A stretch of 64,000 bases of DNA from Thysanoteuthis rhombus (lineage: Eukaryota > Mollusca > Cephalopoda > Oegopsida > Thysanoteuthidae). The notes beneath the pieces are model-generated. The model did no database searches. It was given only the letters and a program-made list of their open reading frames with translations, and was not told where the DNA came from. Position 1 is the stretch's first letter. Every line of letters begins with the position of its first letter. Positions 1 through 11,689 of this stretch are shown piece after piece. Made by a program: the position numbers and the translations under genes. The stretch is from positions 41,021,524 to 41,085,523 of the forward strand of contig OY735231.1 in the NCBI GenBank assembly GCA_963457665.1, written 5' to 3'.

Positions 1-1740
1 GACGTTTCCCAGTCAGTCGGTCCCGATTACATCAATCAAAAGAAGAAGGTGAGGAAGAGGTGTAATATCATTAAAAGGTGTCACATCATTGAGAACGACA
101 TTGTGAGGTTTTCACCATCTACTATGATGTCATTATAGAATGTACAAGGTCTGCATTCTTGTATTGTAAAAGAGCCCAAAATGTCCAAAGAAAAAACAAA
201 ACAACAAAAAAAAAAACCCCGCCATTTTCGATAGATATTGAAAATGATATTTGCAGAATATTTCCATATCGCAATATTTTGCAATTATGGGAATCAATTG
301 ACTCAAAGAAATACTTCTTGCTCTTTTTCCTACTCCCACCCCCACCCTGGGTACTATTACTAGCACGGCTGGTGGATGTATCATTGAACTCATGGTTCTT
401 GTTTAAGGCTAATATCCACCTTCAACTTAGTTTTTTAGTTGCTTTTTATCACAACTTTTACTCAGTTTCAAAAATGATTGCTGCATAAGCTCACCATTGC
501 AATCAATGATTGAACAACCGTAACGTTAAAATTATAAAAAGCATTTTTAAAAATTCCATTAAAGGACAAATATGGTCAGAATAAATTCTATGTATGACAT
601 CACTGGCGATTGCAACTGGAAAACTAACAGAAACATCTAGATTCTGAAGAATGTAGATGATGTTAATAAACTATACCCATCAATATAAGGCCCCAAATTG
701 AACAAAAAAACTTCTTTCCCAATAATCTAAACAAAAAACATACTTAGAAGTGGTCTAGTTGAGTATCGATGTAAATTTTCAAGTTTGTAGATTACAGTAG
801 GTTTTTTTCAAAATTCTATTTTTGACATTTTCCTGCTGAAAATATAATTGATCGATTAATTCTGACACTTTTATTCTTTGATAGGATTTTTTTTACATGA
901 CGCTATATTTTCCTAATATGACTGTGATAGCGAGCATTAATTATGACTTTTCTATCTGAAACCTGTTAAATGAAACAAATTTGTACGATTCTTATTCCTC
1001 GTAGCATAAATAGTTGATGATTACATTCAGAAAATTCGATCTGCCATTAATTAGGAAAATTTAGCAGGTTAATGTAAAGGGAAAGTCGAGTGCTAATCGG
1101 ACGTGTGGTTGTGAATATCAATTTAGATCATGAATTAAACAGCAGAATAATGACATTCTCACTAGTTGTCAGGTGATACATTGGAGACATATTGCACAAG
1201 GCGTTGAAAAAGAACGGAATTCTAATGAGGTTTCTACGTACAGTTAAAAGGAAACTGCAAAAAAAGGCTCTGAAAGGTTTAAACAAGGTTAAGTAGGACC
1301 GCTGAAGAAGAAATCATGGATAAGGAGTGTCACTGTAAAGGAACAACAGATAAGGAGCCATTCGGACGGAAACTATAAATTGAAAAAAAGAAAATTAACA
1401 ATCTCTATTCCTCTGTTTGTGAACACTGATGAGATAATTTTATATCTACTGAGAGAATTGATTTGAAAAAGCTTTCTTGCTTCTGTTCCAATATGAAGGC
1501 TGATTGGATATGTCATTTTATTTTCAAATACTTGATTTTATTTGTAAATAGCATTTTGTCAAGATTCTTTTTGAATGGATATGCATGAAGTATACATACA
1601 GACTCGGTCAAAGATAAGATGAGTTACAGAGTAACCCTTTCAGGCGCAAAACGACGATAAAAGCATCTTAAGTAGATTTGTTGACAAGACACAGCGTGGT
1701 TACTCAGAAACCCCCGCAGATAAATAGCCAGTCGCAGCCG
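1..1740. other. AT-rich non-coding stretch, nothing recognised
   Basis: I see no gene and no recognised repeat here. Short open frames near 81-488 lie in AT-rich and A-run DNA, overlap on both strands, and match no family I know. The words around 585-620 (a GACATCACTGGC motif) recur near 31450, so part of this stretch may be an unnamed dispersed repeat. Confidence 0.5.
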
Positions 1741-2110
1741 ATTAGTTAAAGGCATTAAGAGAAAGAAAGTGAGAAGGGGTTGATGAAAAAAACATCGTAA
1801 GTAAGAAAGATAGTAATTTTAGTGGCTTGAAAAACGAAATAAAGTAGGTGAAATTGACAAGAACAAGGTAGATGGTCATTTAGTTCCGGAATGAGGTGAA
1901 AGAAGAGTGAAAGTTAATTCAGTAGAATAGATAGCGATAGAAAAAGATTATTGCCCATAAATATGGGAACAACGGTTGGTCACCTGAGGAGCAGACCAGA
2001 TAAAAGTCGCAGACCAGACAAAAGAAGACCAAAAAAGGAGTTGGACGGTATACGGGCCACCGGCTTCTGGCTACTGACTGTGGTAGGACTGATTAACTTC
2101 TGAACATTCC
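1741..2110 (+). repeat. LTR-like dispersed repeat, copy A
   Basis: This purine-rich stretch shares a long collinear pattern with 2150-2345 and 39310-39645. The shared parts are a TTAGTTC-like word, an AGATAG(C/A)(A/G)AT block, a TATA-like CCATAAATA box about 60 bases later, then GGTTGGTCACC, repeated AGACCAGA words and a GTC-GGACGG-TAC block. A TATA box followed by a transcribed-looking leader suits a solo LTR or another Pol II-driven repeat end. I see no gag or pol remnant beside it, so the LTR assignment is inference. If it is an LTR, it is an old, diverged solo copy. Confidence 0.4.
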
Positions 2111-2149
2111 CCTCTCTCTGTCTTAGTGAGTGTGGATTTTGTTTGGACT

Positions 2150-2345
2150 TCAAAATAGAAGAGAAAATGGTAAATTATCACTTAGTTCCAGTGCCAGGTA
2201 AAAGAAGCAGGTAAATCAATTCAGTAAAATAGATAGCAATAGAAAAGGGTCCCTTGCCTATAAATACGAGACCAAAGGTTGATCAACTGAGTGATACACT
2301 AGACCAGAGTAGACCAGGAAAAGGGTCGGATGGTCTACTTGTGTG
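2150..2345 (+). repeat. LTR-like dispersed repeat, copy B
   Basis: This is a shorter second copy of the repeat just upstream, in the same orientation and separated by about 40 bases. It keeps the TTAGTTCCAG word, the CAGTAAAATAGATAGCAATAG block, a good TATA-like CCTATAAATA near 2258, and the GACCAGAGTAGACCAGG and GGGTCGGATGGTCTAC words. Its closest relative in the window appears to be the 39.3-kb copy. The side-by-side arrangement with copy A could be a tandem duplication or two insertions. Confidence 0.4.
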
Positions 2346-2586
2346 ATTGTTGTTACCGTTGGGAAAAGCGAAAATGAAGTCAAAATTACATAATACCATG
2401 AGTTTGACAAAAAATGATTAGTCTTTGATAACAAAAAAAAGGAAAACTTTGGAAATTCTTTTATCAAAAGAATTGAATAAATAAGAATAAGAGACGTCAA
2501 AAAACAGGAACAAAGTGACTAATGTTGGACACACCAAAAAAAAAAACAAAACAAAAAACAATATGCTTTCGCACAAATTGTTATCC

Positions 2587-2902
2587 CTATTATTGTTCGG
2601 ACTATTCTCATCTTGGTTGCTTTTCATACAACGTTTCGGCCGTTGTACTCTACGGCCTTCATCAGTTATCATCTGGTAGGTGTGGGGGAAGTAAGGAAGC
2701 GAACCCTTTATTTAACCGATGGGGGTATTTAAACCGCACCCCCCTCTTAGCAGTAGTAGTATTTTCGAATTATTATTGGATTATGGGATTGAACCTAGAA
2801 CCAGTAGATTACTTGCAGTAATTCTGTCTGATTCTTCAACCACTACGCCATGTGTCCATGTACGAAGAACAACCAAGATGTGGATAGTCCGAACAATAAT
2901 AG
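2587..2902 (-). mobile_element. SINE-like element with tRNA-like head, inverted ends and hammerhead-like tail, copy 1
   Basis: The element is bounded by inverted repeats of about 39 bases, 2587-2625 against 2864-2902, with about four mismatches in the central 34. Read on the minus strand, it begins with a tRNA-like Pol III promoter: an A-box-like TGGCGTAGTGG region at 2829-2851 and a B-box-like GGTTCAATCCC at 2785-2795. Its 3' part carries a hammerhead-ribozyme-like core: CTGATGA (2659-2665), a 6-bp helix GGCCGT/ACGGCC (2652-2657 with 2638-2643), then GAAAC (2633-2637) and GTTGTA. That order of motifs is known from Penelope-like retroelements, so the tail may derive from one. A sister copy lies at 41571-41911 in the opposite orientation. 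The catalytic claim is inference; stem I is not clearly visible. Confidence 0.55.
2629..2680 (-). ncRNA. Hammerhead-ribozyme-like motif, copy 1
   Basis: On the minus strand the order is CTGATGA, a 6-bp stem with an 8-base loop, then GAAAC and a GTA trinucleotide that could serve as an NUH cleavage site after a two-pair stem III. The stem has one unpaired base on its 5' side. Short stem III hammerheads of this kind are known in Penelope-like elements. The same core occurs near 41847-41885. I could not find a convincing stem I, so activity is uncertain. Confidence 0.4.
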
Positions 2903-3164
2903 AGATGATAATAACACCTCATCTCAAGAATGCCTGAATGGTGTTTATAAAATGGAGTTATCGAATCCTTTGTTCATTTCCTGTTGCCTGCAGCCAGGGC
3001 AGCCGAAAGGTTCATCGGGTGGGATAAGGAAAAGATAACCCAGGGGAAACTTGTCAGTCCATATTTTTTCACAAGGATTAAGTAGCGTCAAAGTAGCGAA
3101 AGAACGATGATGGTGAAGTAAATGAAGTGGATGATGACAACGAAGCACGGGAAGAATAAAAAAG

Positions 3165-3580
3165 TCAGGTTGGTCACTCAATAGAAACCGACACACGACC
3201 ATCATCTTTAGGCAGCATTCTTTTTCGGGGTAATCAATGATAAATTATGAAAAAGGGTCAATCAATGAATAAACGCCTTTTACGGGGCAGTGATCACTAA
3301 AAAGTTTGAATTTAAAAAGACAAAACGAGTGTGAATGCAATCGATCACAAACTAAGGGGTCAATTTAGGATTAGTTTACATTGAACCCCAACTAAAAACC
3401 TATTCGGGGAGGGGTGCTTGAAAGAACTTTTTTGTAGACCTAGAGAGGATCAAACATTAATTTTTCAGCAGTTCAATTAGAGATATTTATACATAGCTAT
3501 ACACATGCATACATAGACAGCCTGCTACACCAACTTGAAAACGGAAAAAAACTACTTTGACAGTTTCAGTTCGATTGTTG
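3165..3580 (-). repeat. Dispersed repeat family X, copy 1
   Basis: Read on the minus strand, this copy shows the family X order. It starts with a TTTTCAAGTTGGT word followed by a CTATGTATG run. Next come GTCTA plus a T/A run, CCTCCCCGAATAGGTTTTTAG and a GGGTTCAAT word. It ends with TTTTTAGTGATCACTGC, AAAAGG, ATTGATCACCCC-like words, GCATGCTGCC-like words and TTTCTATTGAGTGACCAA. Related copies lie at 13.3, 16.3, 34.6, 37.1, 40.5, 42.9 and 50.1 kb, with fragments at 19.8 and 62.8 kb. I see no coding capacity. The class is unknown; it is about 420-600 bp long and non-autonomous in appearance. Confidence 0.65.
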
Positions 3581-5030
3581 ATAGCAATTAACCGTGTTGC
3601 ATAAAGCGATATCGCGTACGTATCAAAATTAATCTATGTATTCAAAATAAATCTGAATCCGGGAGGATATCGACTAATATTTACAGAAATGAAGAAAAGG
3701 AATGATTATCCTGGTTCTATCTCGAATCACACGTTCAAAATTCAGTTTCCCGGTCTGTCACGATCTTTGACCTATACATATTTAGTGAGATTCAGTAAAA
3801 TATCGAGGTGTTAGTACTGAAGAACGGAGACCTTTCTCTGTACGCCAGGATCAATCAGCCCAGAAGCGAACTTGAACCCGAACATTGAGAAAATAGACAA
3901 TCAAAACTTCTGGAGTGAACATGATTCACCGACAAATAAACACTCTTTCCGTCTAATCCTAATCTGCAAAATTCAGATGAATCATTATTATTAAAATTCA
4001 AAGGAATTTTGATTTTATTTCAGGACAAAAATAGCAAAGTGAATATGTTTGGAAATCCGATTATATTTTTATATTTATAGAAAAATATATCGACTGTTTT
4101 CCCTGTAACTTGTTTTTTCTTAATCCTTGAAGTGTCTATTATGATAATTCCTATGAAATGATGAAATGATAAGGTTCAAATCAACCTTATTTACACCTAA
4201 TGCGAACCTCAACTCGGACATAACTTTTGAAATAAAAAATCTACCAGAAACGAATTATTTTTCCATAAAATTTCTGACTTGAGAAATTTAGAAACGTGGA
4301 TATTACTAAGATCCAAATACATCTTGGTGCTATTTTAAGAAAAAAAATCCAGAAGGAAATTTGAATGATCTTGAGAAAAACCGATAATGTTTTCATATAT
4401 CAACATAATATCAAATGTTTGTCCTGCAACTTTCAACAAGGGACGTGAGTGCATTTTGGAACTATTTGTGCATAATCCTCTCCCCCAACGTCATTGCAAT
4501 ATGTCGACGCCATATAATATCGCCAAATATTCATGTCTGCTTGTACGATCATAAAACAGGTAATATATTTTATTTTTCTTAAAGTTTTATCGTCACATCA
4601 TCAGGTAAGTTTTCCTTAATAATCTGAAATATGAAACATCGAAAATTAGACAGTAACCTCTCCAGCTTAATAGAAATCATATAACCTTATCAGGTTAACG
4701 TTCACTGCTGATAAATATTTTTATTGAATTTACAACTCGGAAGACAGATTCTTAAACCATCCCTTCTCCCAACCCCTCACATAGCCTTGAAGAATGTGAT
4801 GTATCCGATGCGCTGACACAACTTAATAAAGATAAGAGATAAAACCTAATTGAGGGACTGGTGAGTATCTCTTATAAACGAAACACCATTTTTTACGGCG
4901 TAAGAAAGATATATAAGTGATTAGAGTTTCTCAAAATATGGATAAACACAAACCTCTAAACCAGGAGAAAAGAATTTTACATTCTCATATTTATTCTATT
5001 TCAAGATTTTGGGGGAGATCGGACTGGCCA
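3581..5030. other. AT-rich non-coding stretch, nothing recognised
   Basis: This stretch holds no open frame of interest and no repeat I can match elsewhere in the window. It is AT-rich with many short A and T runs. Confidence 0.5.
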
Positions 5031-5032
5031 AT

Positions 5033-5038
5033 CCGGCT

Positions 5039-5080
<42 letters not shown>

Positions 5081-5725
5081 GTCATCATGATCATCAGCTT
5101 TTTAGCATCTGTCGTTGGACACATACCTTCTCAAGATTTGCTCCATTATAGGTATCATAGAACCAGTGCTTTCTAAACTTATTTATTTCGTAACGCCATC
5201 TTATATTTTGTCGGCCCCAGTTTCACATATGATCTCAGGGGATTTACGTTGTGAGCCCTCATATCCAGTGGCTGTTTACCATTCACACAGCAAGGCCAGT
5301 TCATTGCCATCTGAGTTTTCTTATGGATTCTATCATACCTTAGACTCCTGTTTTTCTTCCCTCAAATATATTGTACTGTCCCTCTAATATATTGTGATCT
5401 CTCTATGCTATGTTGAGCATGATTCCCTCGCGTGCATGTTGCATAATCCTTAGTTCAAGGATCAGTTTCCTGGTTCAGTTCAGCTCCATAGGTGATCATC
5501 GGTTATATACCTTTTTTTTTTTACTAGCGGTATAGTTATTATTCTTGAAGATTGAACCCACCCTGCCGAAGGCTTACTGGCTCAAAGGGATTTTTCGCTT
5601 GATTCCTCTTCTTTGGGGGATTTCATTGAGATTCGTTGTCCAGGGTAGATATAGTGGTCTACTTAGGATCTTAAGATTAACCATTTTCCTGAATCTTGGA
5701 TCAGGATTGGATGAGAAAATATGTT
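5033..5725 (-). mobile_element. RTE-type LINE, 3' end fragment
   Basis: On the minus strand this is the 3' portion of an RTE-like non-LTR retrotransposon. It ends in the typical GTCCAACGAC...GCTAAAA...CTGATGATG sequence followed by an (ATG)n tail, seen on the plus strand as (ATC)n at 5040-5092. The same coding region at 43.6, 46.4, 28.9 and 18 kb encodes the C-terminal block with the K-W-WAGHVAR motif of RTE-like reverse transcriptases. This copy is 5'-truncated near 5725, as is common after target-primed reverse transcription, and is interrupted by stops and frame changes. It is too diverged to encode protein. Confidence 0.75.
5039..5092. repeat. (ATC)n microsatellite
   Basis: A nearly perfect CAT/ATC trinucleotide run forms the tail of the adjoining minus-strand RTE LINE. 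RTE-clade elements commonly end in short tandem repeats of this type. Confidence 0.9.
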
Positions 5726-5939
5726 AACTTCTGATTGTATATTGTTTACTTCAAAAGTTGCATGATTTTCTATTTTTGGTATCCGAGATCATGTTTGCAC
5801 TAGGTGTAAATATGGTTTATTTGAATTCTATCCAACATGATTTCAACTTAAACAGAGAGAGACACATGAGAGGGAATTTTCTTCAACGCAAGGATTCTGT
5901 TAGATCAAATATCCATTTTTTAATGATATGATTGCTGCT

Positions 5940-6262
5940 TTGAAAGAAACAAATAGAGAAAATACAGATCATGAATGAGCAAGATGAGAATTTGGAGTTA
6001 AAACAATTGTTTTGACATTTCCATTACTAGCATCTATTTAGCTCAATGGTAAGAGCAACACTTTGCTGAAGGTACCCTATCCTTTGCGGGTTCGATTCCA
6101 GCAGCAGGCTTATTTTTGTCTATTGTTCATTTCATTTATGTTGACTTTGCCAAATGATATATTCACGGAGTAATAACGGGAGTAAAAGTTATAATTGATG
6201 TAAAGCAATTTATAATCTTTCTGTTCGATCACCAATCTATTTCCAATCAGCATATATCTATG
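5940..6262 (+). mobile_element. tRNA-derived SINE, tandem unit 1
   Basis: The copy has a clear Pol III type 2 promoter: an A-box TAGCTCAATGGTAAGAGC at 6039-6056 and a B-box GGGTTCGATTCCA at 6088-6100, with tRNA-like spacing. It is preceded by AAAGAAACAAATAG and followed by TGTCTATTGTTCATTTCATTTATGTTGAC-like sequence, both of which recur in the unit at 6.6-7.0 kb. It runs into an AT/AC microsatellite. The head is too changed to fold convincingly as a functional tRNA, so it is called a SINE rather than a tRNA gene. Confidence 0.65.
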
Positions 6263-6297
6263 CATGTATATAAAAAATCATACACACACACACATAC

Positions 6298-6341
<44 letters not shown>

Positions 6342-6545
6342 GGGGATATTACTTATGTATATACATACACACACATATGCACATACATACGCTTATATTA
6401 TATAGATACACATATATATCTGTATGCATATTTATGTACGCATATACACGCACACACTCATGCAGACATATATATATATACATACATATATACATACATA
6501 CATACAAACACATGCATATACACACATATATGCATATATATGATC
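6263..6545. repeat. Mixed (AT)n, (AC)n and (ATAC)n microsatellite
   Basis: About 280 bases of alternating TA, CA, TACA and a short GA run separate the two SINE units. An apparent frame of Ile, Tyr, Thr and His codons over this stretch is an artefact of the repeat. Confidence 0.9.
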
Positions 6546-6589
6546 TGACAAAATGATTACAAATTGCGTTATTTCAAGTAGAAACTCAT

Positions 6590-7004
6590 TTGAGATGATC
6601 TCCCGTCATTATATGGTTAAAAGATATAACACAATTTATCATCATTCTGTCGGATCATGCATACACATTTCTTGATACATAACCATAACTAATGCGTTGA
6701 AAGAAACAAATAGAACAAGAATAAACAAGATGAGAATTTGGTATGAAAGCAATTATTTCGACCCTTGCAAAACTGGAGGCTATCTAGCTCAGCGGTTGAA
6801 ACATCGCTACGTTGAAGTGGTTACCCTATTGGTAGCAGGTTCCACTTATTTAATTGTTTATTCCATCTATGTTGTCAAGGGCAAGTAATTCATTAACCAT
6901 GTAATCATGGGGATTATCTCAAATTGTATTTAGTAATATAAGGCAATCCCTAATCATTCCGTCGGATCATATATATCCATTTCTTAATACACCTATAAAT
7001 ATGT

Positions 7005-7005
<1 letters not shown>
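6590..7005 (+). mobile_element. tRNA-derived SINE, tandem unit 2
   Basis: This unit repeats the order of the 5.9-kb unit: AAAGAAACAAATAG, a diverged A-box TAGCTCAGCGGTTGAAAC at about 6784, a decayed B-box near 6833, then TTGTTTATTCCATCTATGTTG. The downstream block, with a CATTCTGTCGGATCAT-type word, occurs three times: about 6165-6260, 6590-6685 and 6895-6995. That pattern indicates tandem duplication of a SINE together with its flank, not independent insertion. It ends in a long (AT)n. Confidence 0.6.
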
Positions 7006-7013
<8 letters not shown>

Positions 7014-7084
<71 letters not shown>

Positions 7085-7090
7085 ATAAAG
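7014..7090. repeat. (AT)n microsatellite
   Basis: About 60 bases of pure AT followed by GTATGTATATA. It lies at the end of the second tandem SINE unit. Confidence 0.95.
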
Positions 7091-7434
7091 ATATTTTCAT
7101 ATAAATATATGCATATATACACGTTACCACAACAACTCTCATGCACATACAGAATAATAAAAGTGGTTTGCTTGCCAATGAGCAGTGAAACACAGATGAT
7201 AAAATCAAGATAAGAGAAAACCAATTAGGACGATGCATTGCAAATAGATTTGTTTTGCGAAACAAATCAACTTTAATCGCAAGAATGCATCCAGCTGAAG
7301 AGACACGAGAATGCAAAACAATCAAAAGTTGCAAAAAATATGCTCTGCCAAAATATAGATTACAAGACGATATTGATAGGAAAATGTTTTTACAGTCAAA
7401 AGGAAATCAATTGAGGGAGATGATGTAGGCTCAA

Positions 7435-7775
7435 AATCACCGTGGTTTAGTGATGTAATGCTTACCACCAGGTCGGTAGGCCGTGGTTCAGTCAACTGCT
7501 GAATCATACCAAAAACTTCTAAGACAGTATTCAATGCCTCCCTGCTGAGCACTCAGCACAAGGACTACAATTAAGGAACCTCCCATGAGGCTAAGGGGTT
7601 ACAGCCTAATCACTTTAGATACTTCTTTCTCGTATGATTATCGAAGTTAAGCAATATCAAGACTGGTTAGTACATAGATGGGTGACCATTAGGGAATCCC
7701 AGATGCCGTAAGCATAACAAAGCTTTGACAAGCCTGGTAAGCTAGTGGTGTAAAACTAAGAACTGCCCATTCAGA
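7435..7775 (+). mobile_element. Composite SINE: tRNA-like head, linker, 5S-rRNA-like module
   Basis: The order is a tRNA-like head (TGGTTTAGTGATGTAATGC at 7442 and GTGGTTCAGTCAA near 7484), a linker with ATTCAATGCCTCCCTGCTGAGCAC, then about 120 bases that read like 5S rRNA. The 5S module starts near 7594 (GGTTACAGCC) and continues with GAAGTTAAGCAATATC, GACTGGTTAGTAC, ATAGATGGGTGACC, GGGAATCCCAGATGCCGTAAGC. A tail follows with CTTTGACAAGCCTGGTAAGC. The same order is seen in reverse at 15330-15660, so the fusion is a family structure, not a chance junction. Such 5S SINEs (SINE3 type) and 5S-tRNA chimeras are known in animals. Not a functional 5S gene: several positions differ. Confidence 0.75.
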
Positions 7776-10700
7776 CCTTGCCCTGAAATGGCGAGGGTAT
7801 ACGTGGAGAAGGATGATACATACATGCCGTTGCTTCAGCAGATTATCAATTGAAAATGAGGCGAAAAGCTGTAAAAATATTTGGACTTTGAACAAATAAG
7901 TAAAAACGTGGAACATGAATGAATGGCTTCCGTTCTATCTCTACAGACAATGGAACGATACTGGAGTGTATCCTCTCAGGTGCATACCCTAGCAAAGCCT
8001 ATGGAGATCTCTTGGCCTCGCTGGCGTACTCCAGTGGAAAGCAGGGGTTGATTGTACAGGCGTCAAATTAGGCTTCTTGAGCAGCCTCAACTCCCTTGTC
8101 TGGAAGTACAGTCGTACATCCTCTAGAGTAGTTGTCTTGCCAAAGCTAGGGAGCCTAATCTACCATATTTTACCCGTAGCTGTGGAAATGAATTCATGCC
8201 TTTCCTGTGGATATTAGCGCAAAGTGAACATAAACATGTTTTGCATGTATTATAGGTCTATGCTTACAATATGAAATGTTTGAAATTGATTTAGCCTTTT
8301 AAATCATGAATGCCTTTTCTTGCATTGCATTTTTCCCATCAAGCATTTCTTTAAAACGTGATGACTTAGTGTGACATGAAGAATTTTCGTCTTTCTTCGC
8401 CCACCCTCTCTCTATCAACTCTTTCTTTTTAACTTTATCAGCCAATTACAATTTGGTTAGAAGGAAAAACCTTTTTGGCATTCACAGAACTGTCAACTGC
8501 AGTTGTAGTCAAAGGGACAAAAGAATACCATTGAAGAAAGAGAGTCAATCGCAGAAACATGATAAAAGAAATAGTTATAGTAGGTGGAATCCTTAGCGAG
8601 ATATTGAAAGTAGGCCGGAGCCAGGTGGGCCAATTTGCACGAGTTCAAGTGGCCTACCCCCAACCCTGTGGTAGTGGCAAATAGTGTTGTATTTACTGCT
8701 TCTTCTCTCAGTACTTAAATCTATTGTCTTGTATAATCTTTGAAGAAAATTGCTTGCCGTTACGTTTTTTATATATCGTTCCAGTTCTTTTATCTAGTTC
8801 TGATACTTGTAAAAAAATCATTTAATTGCACGAAGTCTGTCCATAGAAGAAAAAACCTTTTTGGAGACACTCTTCCTGTAGTGAAATTAGATGTGTCTCC
8901 CAAAAAGTGTTTCCTTGTTTGAAACAAAATTTCACACAAAACACGTTACTCTTCAAGATACTTCTTTTTTCAAAAATGAGTCAAGTGCACTAGATACATG
9001 ATCACCCTAACACATGAAGCACAAAATCTAACGGGCATATCTTGATCCAGCTTCTTTTTTTTTTCTAATACAAAAGGTCAAAGTCACTGATATATCTTAT
9101 CTCAGTAATACACACTATGGAATATCTCAATCGTGCATTATTCTCAAGTTTCGGTTTCTCAATGGACAGACCCTGTATATACCCGTAGATAAATCATATG
9201 GTATCAACATCAATTTGAAGAGTATATAATGAGTGGTTTGAAATGGGGTCATCATCTTTCCATTTGGCCCTGGATACTAATACCAGCTTTGCATAGGCCT
9301 GGTTTAGGGGCCGTCCTGGATAAGAGAAGAAGTTGCATAAAGGCTTACGCAAAATGCTCAATACAATGCAAGTTAAGATAGAGGAAGAAAGATCAAGACT
9401 GTCCCTCGTGAGGATTGCGTCGACTCTAGTACCAAGTGTTTGGGAACTACATTTGGCAGAGTAATGAAAGGTTAATTATGACAGCCAGAAGTTGCAGGAA
9501 AGTGTAAAAATAACAAAAAGAAAATCATAAAGCTGTAAACCGAACAGATTATGCGGACGACAAATACAAGGGACTTCACCTGAGATGACATGGATATGGT
9601 TGTGAAAAGGACATTTTAAGAGAGAAACTGGATCTTTATCAATGGTAGCATAGATCAATTTTACAAGAATAAAGTAAATTAAGATAGACAGGACACGGCA
9701 AATCAGTAAAAGCCGACTATGCTGAGATAGAGATGAGAAGTAAATCATAAGATGAACAAGTGGATGGATTAGGCTGAGAAGGACTACAAAAGTAGATATG
9801 AGTGGATGGGAAAAGTGATGCACTCAGAATTATGCAAACTACTGACTTTTAAAAATAGCTTCTCTTTTTTTGAAATTTCAATCGTGCCCTCACTGATAGA
9901 GGGATAGAATTCTTACCTGGCAATTTCCATTCATTCAAAATAATGTTGGAGTGTTTTTTCCACAAGTTTTTTCTTCAAATGATTCACCAGAGGCATACAA
10001 TCCCACTTACCTAGAAAAGAAAAATGATGGTATCAGAGATATTTAAGGAGAAAAAAATCGTAATGAAGAATTTTTTTGATAGGAAAACAAGTTATAATTT
10101 GAGAATTACAATGACTTTGATATAATGTCGCTTTGCATATTCAATAACGCACATTGCCGTAAACCTGGGTACCAAGTCTAATGATAATATTAGAACCGCT
10201 TGACTTGGAATCGTTCAGTCCTTTGCTGTACTAAGCAATGGTAAATGTACGAATCAAAATATGTCCTAAAGGATAACAATCTTCAAAGTTCTCAGACAGA
10301 AAAGAGATTTGAGAGAAAGACATGGGAGAGAGAATTAGTTTGTTTTTTTTTAGGAATATTAATGCCAATCTTCCTTTATTCAAACCATAGAAATCTTAAA
10401 AACGTTATGTAACTTTTCAAGATCCAGTATGATAATTTTCGTTTTGATTGATTCAGCAGTTTCAAAGTTCAATATTTTTTGCATGTCGATATGATTTGTT
10501 GAAGTCCCTTATTGTAACCAAGAACCACAGATTTCATTATAAAATGTAAACAGACAATCAGATCAGCTATAACTCATCATCCCCGGGGTGAAATTTCTCC
10601 ACAAGCCTACATACAAAATCTCATTATAATATACCAAGGAATAATGAAATCATTCGATTGAAAAAAAAGAGACAACGACGACAATAAAGACGGACAGACG

Positions 10701-11685
10701 GACAGCCAACAAACCATGGTGAATGATAATCCCGGTGGCTTTTTTTCCACCAAAGACACAAATGATAACATTCGGTAGGGTTTTGTCTTGACATTCAAAC
10801 AGACGATTAAATCCAATGCAGAAAACAAAATCCTTTCTCTGTAAACAACGAGAAATTTGTCTATTCAGGCATCCACAAAATAAAATCGTAGGACAGTGAA
10901 AAGGATTATCAGGAGTGCTTTTAGGTTGATACGTTCACAAATGATCAGATATTATATAAGAATGACACTTTATAACCTTTCGTACATACAATATCTATAC
11001 ATCCATCGTATCACACACACATACACAGGAATAGATAACTAGATATATAAAGGATATGCGCATTTAACATCACAGAGGGCATCATCCAATGATCTATACA
11101 TAATCAGGAAAGTGAAATATTGTGCCAAGAGAACAATTGCCATCTACCAAAAACAAGTTATCACCTGAAAAATATACACTAGTCGTTTTTTTCACCCAAC
11201 AGTCAATATAATATAGAGAGTCTCCTGTGGTGATCCCTTAGAGATCTTCACTACACTAAATAACACGACCCTAAGGCCCAACCAACTGTCCTTATCTGAA
11301 CTCTTTCAAAAGCGTGGCTATGAGTGCCAAGATGTGACTGAATGATTGTAACAAAATCTTGTTAGCGTACAATATCATCTATGTATATAATGGATATAAG
11401 AGGTTTTCATAGGAAACTTGAACAAAGATACGATAAGATACTGAAATCCATCCGGACAGAGGAAAAATACAGTCAACAAGTCTGAAAAGAAAACATTATT
11501 TAAATAAAACAATATTGACCGAGCGGCTTCAGAGTAGCCAACCTTTTGGATAGCTCAATCGATAGCCAAGATAACATATATAGAATCTACAGCTCTCAAC
11601 AGCAGCTTTCGTAGAACGTATGATCTAAGAATCTTTTATCTTCTTACTTCATATATACAGATATAGAGCCTTGAATTCAATGTAC
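7776..11685. other. Non-coding stretch, no recognised element
   Basis: I see no recognised gene or transposon. A 115-codon open frame on the minus strand at 9476-9823 is rich in Leu, Ile, Phe and Ser, lacks any domain, and is probably chance. A short ACAGACCCTGTATATA word near 9167 resembles some Tc1/mariner ends but has no partner. The block 7960-8200 is less AT-rich than its surroundings and holds an ACTGGAGT/ACTCCAGT inverted pair. Confidence 0.5.
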
Positions 11686-11689
11686 TACT

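Noticed and set aside
1-40. Cloning or sequencing primer remnant at the window start
   Set aside because: The GTTTCCCAGTCA word resembles common primer sequence, but the following bases differ and a similar CCCAGTCGGTCGGTC phrase occurs near 20630, so it is more likely genomic.
6039-6110. A functional tRNA gene
   Set aside because: A and B boxes are good, but I cannot form a proper acceptor stem, and the same flanks recur in the tandem unit, as for a SINE.
9150-9185. Tc1/mariner terminal repeat near ACAGACCCTGTATATA
   Set aside because: No partner end or transposase remnant was found nearby.
9476-9823. 115-codon minus frame as a possible membrane protein
   Set aside because: Hydrophobic content follows from AT-rich codons; no signal, domain, intron signals or related copy was seen.
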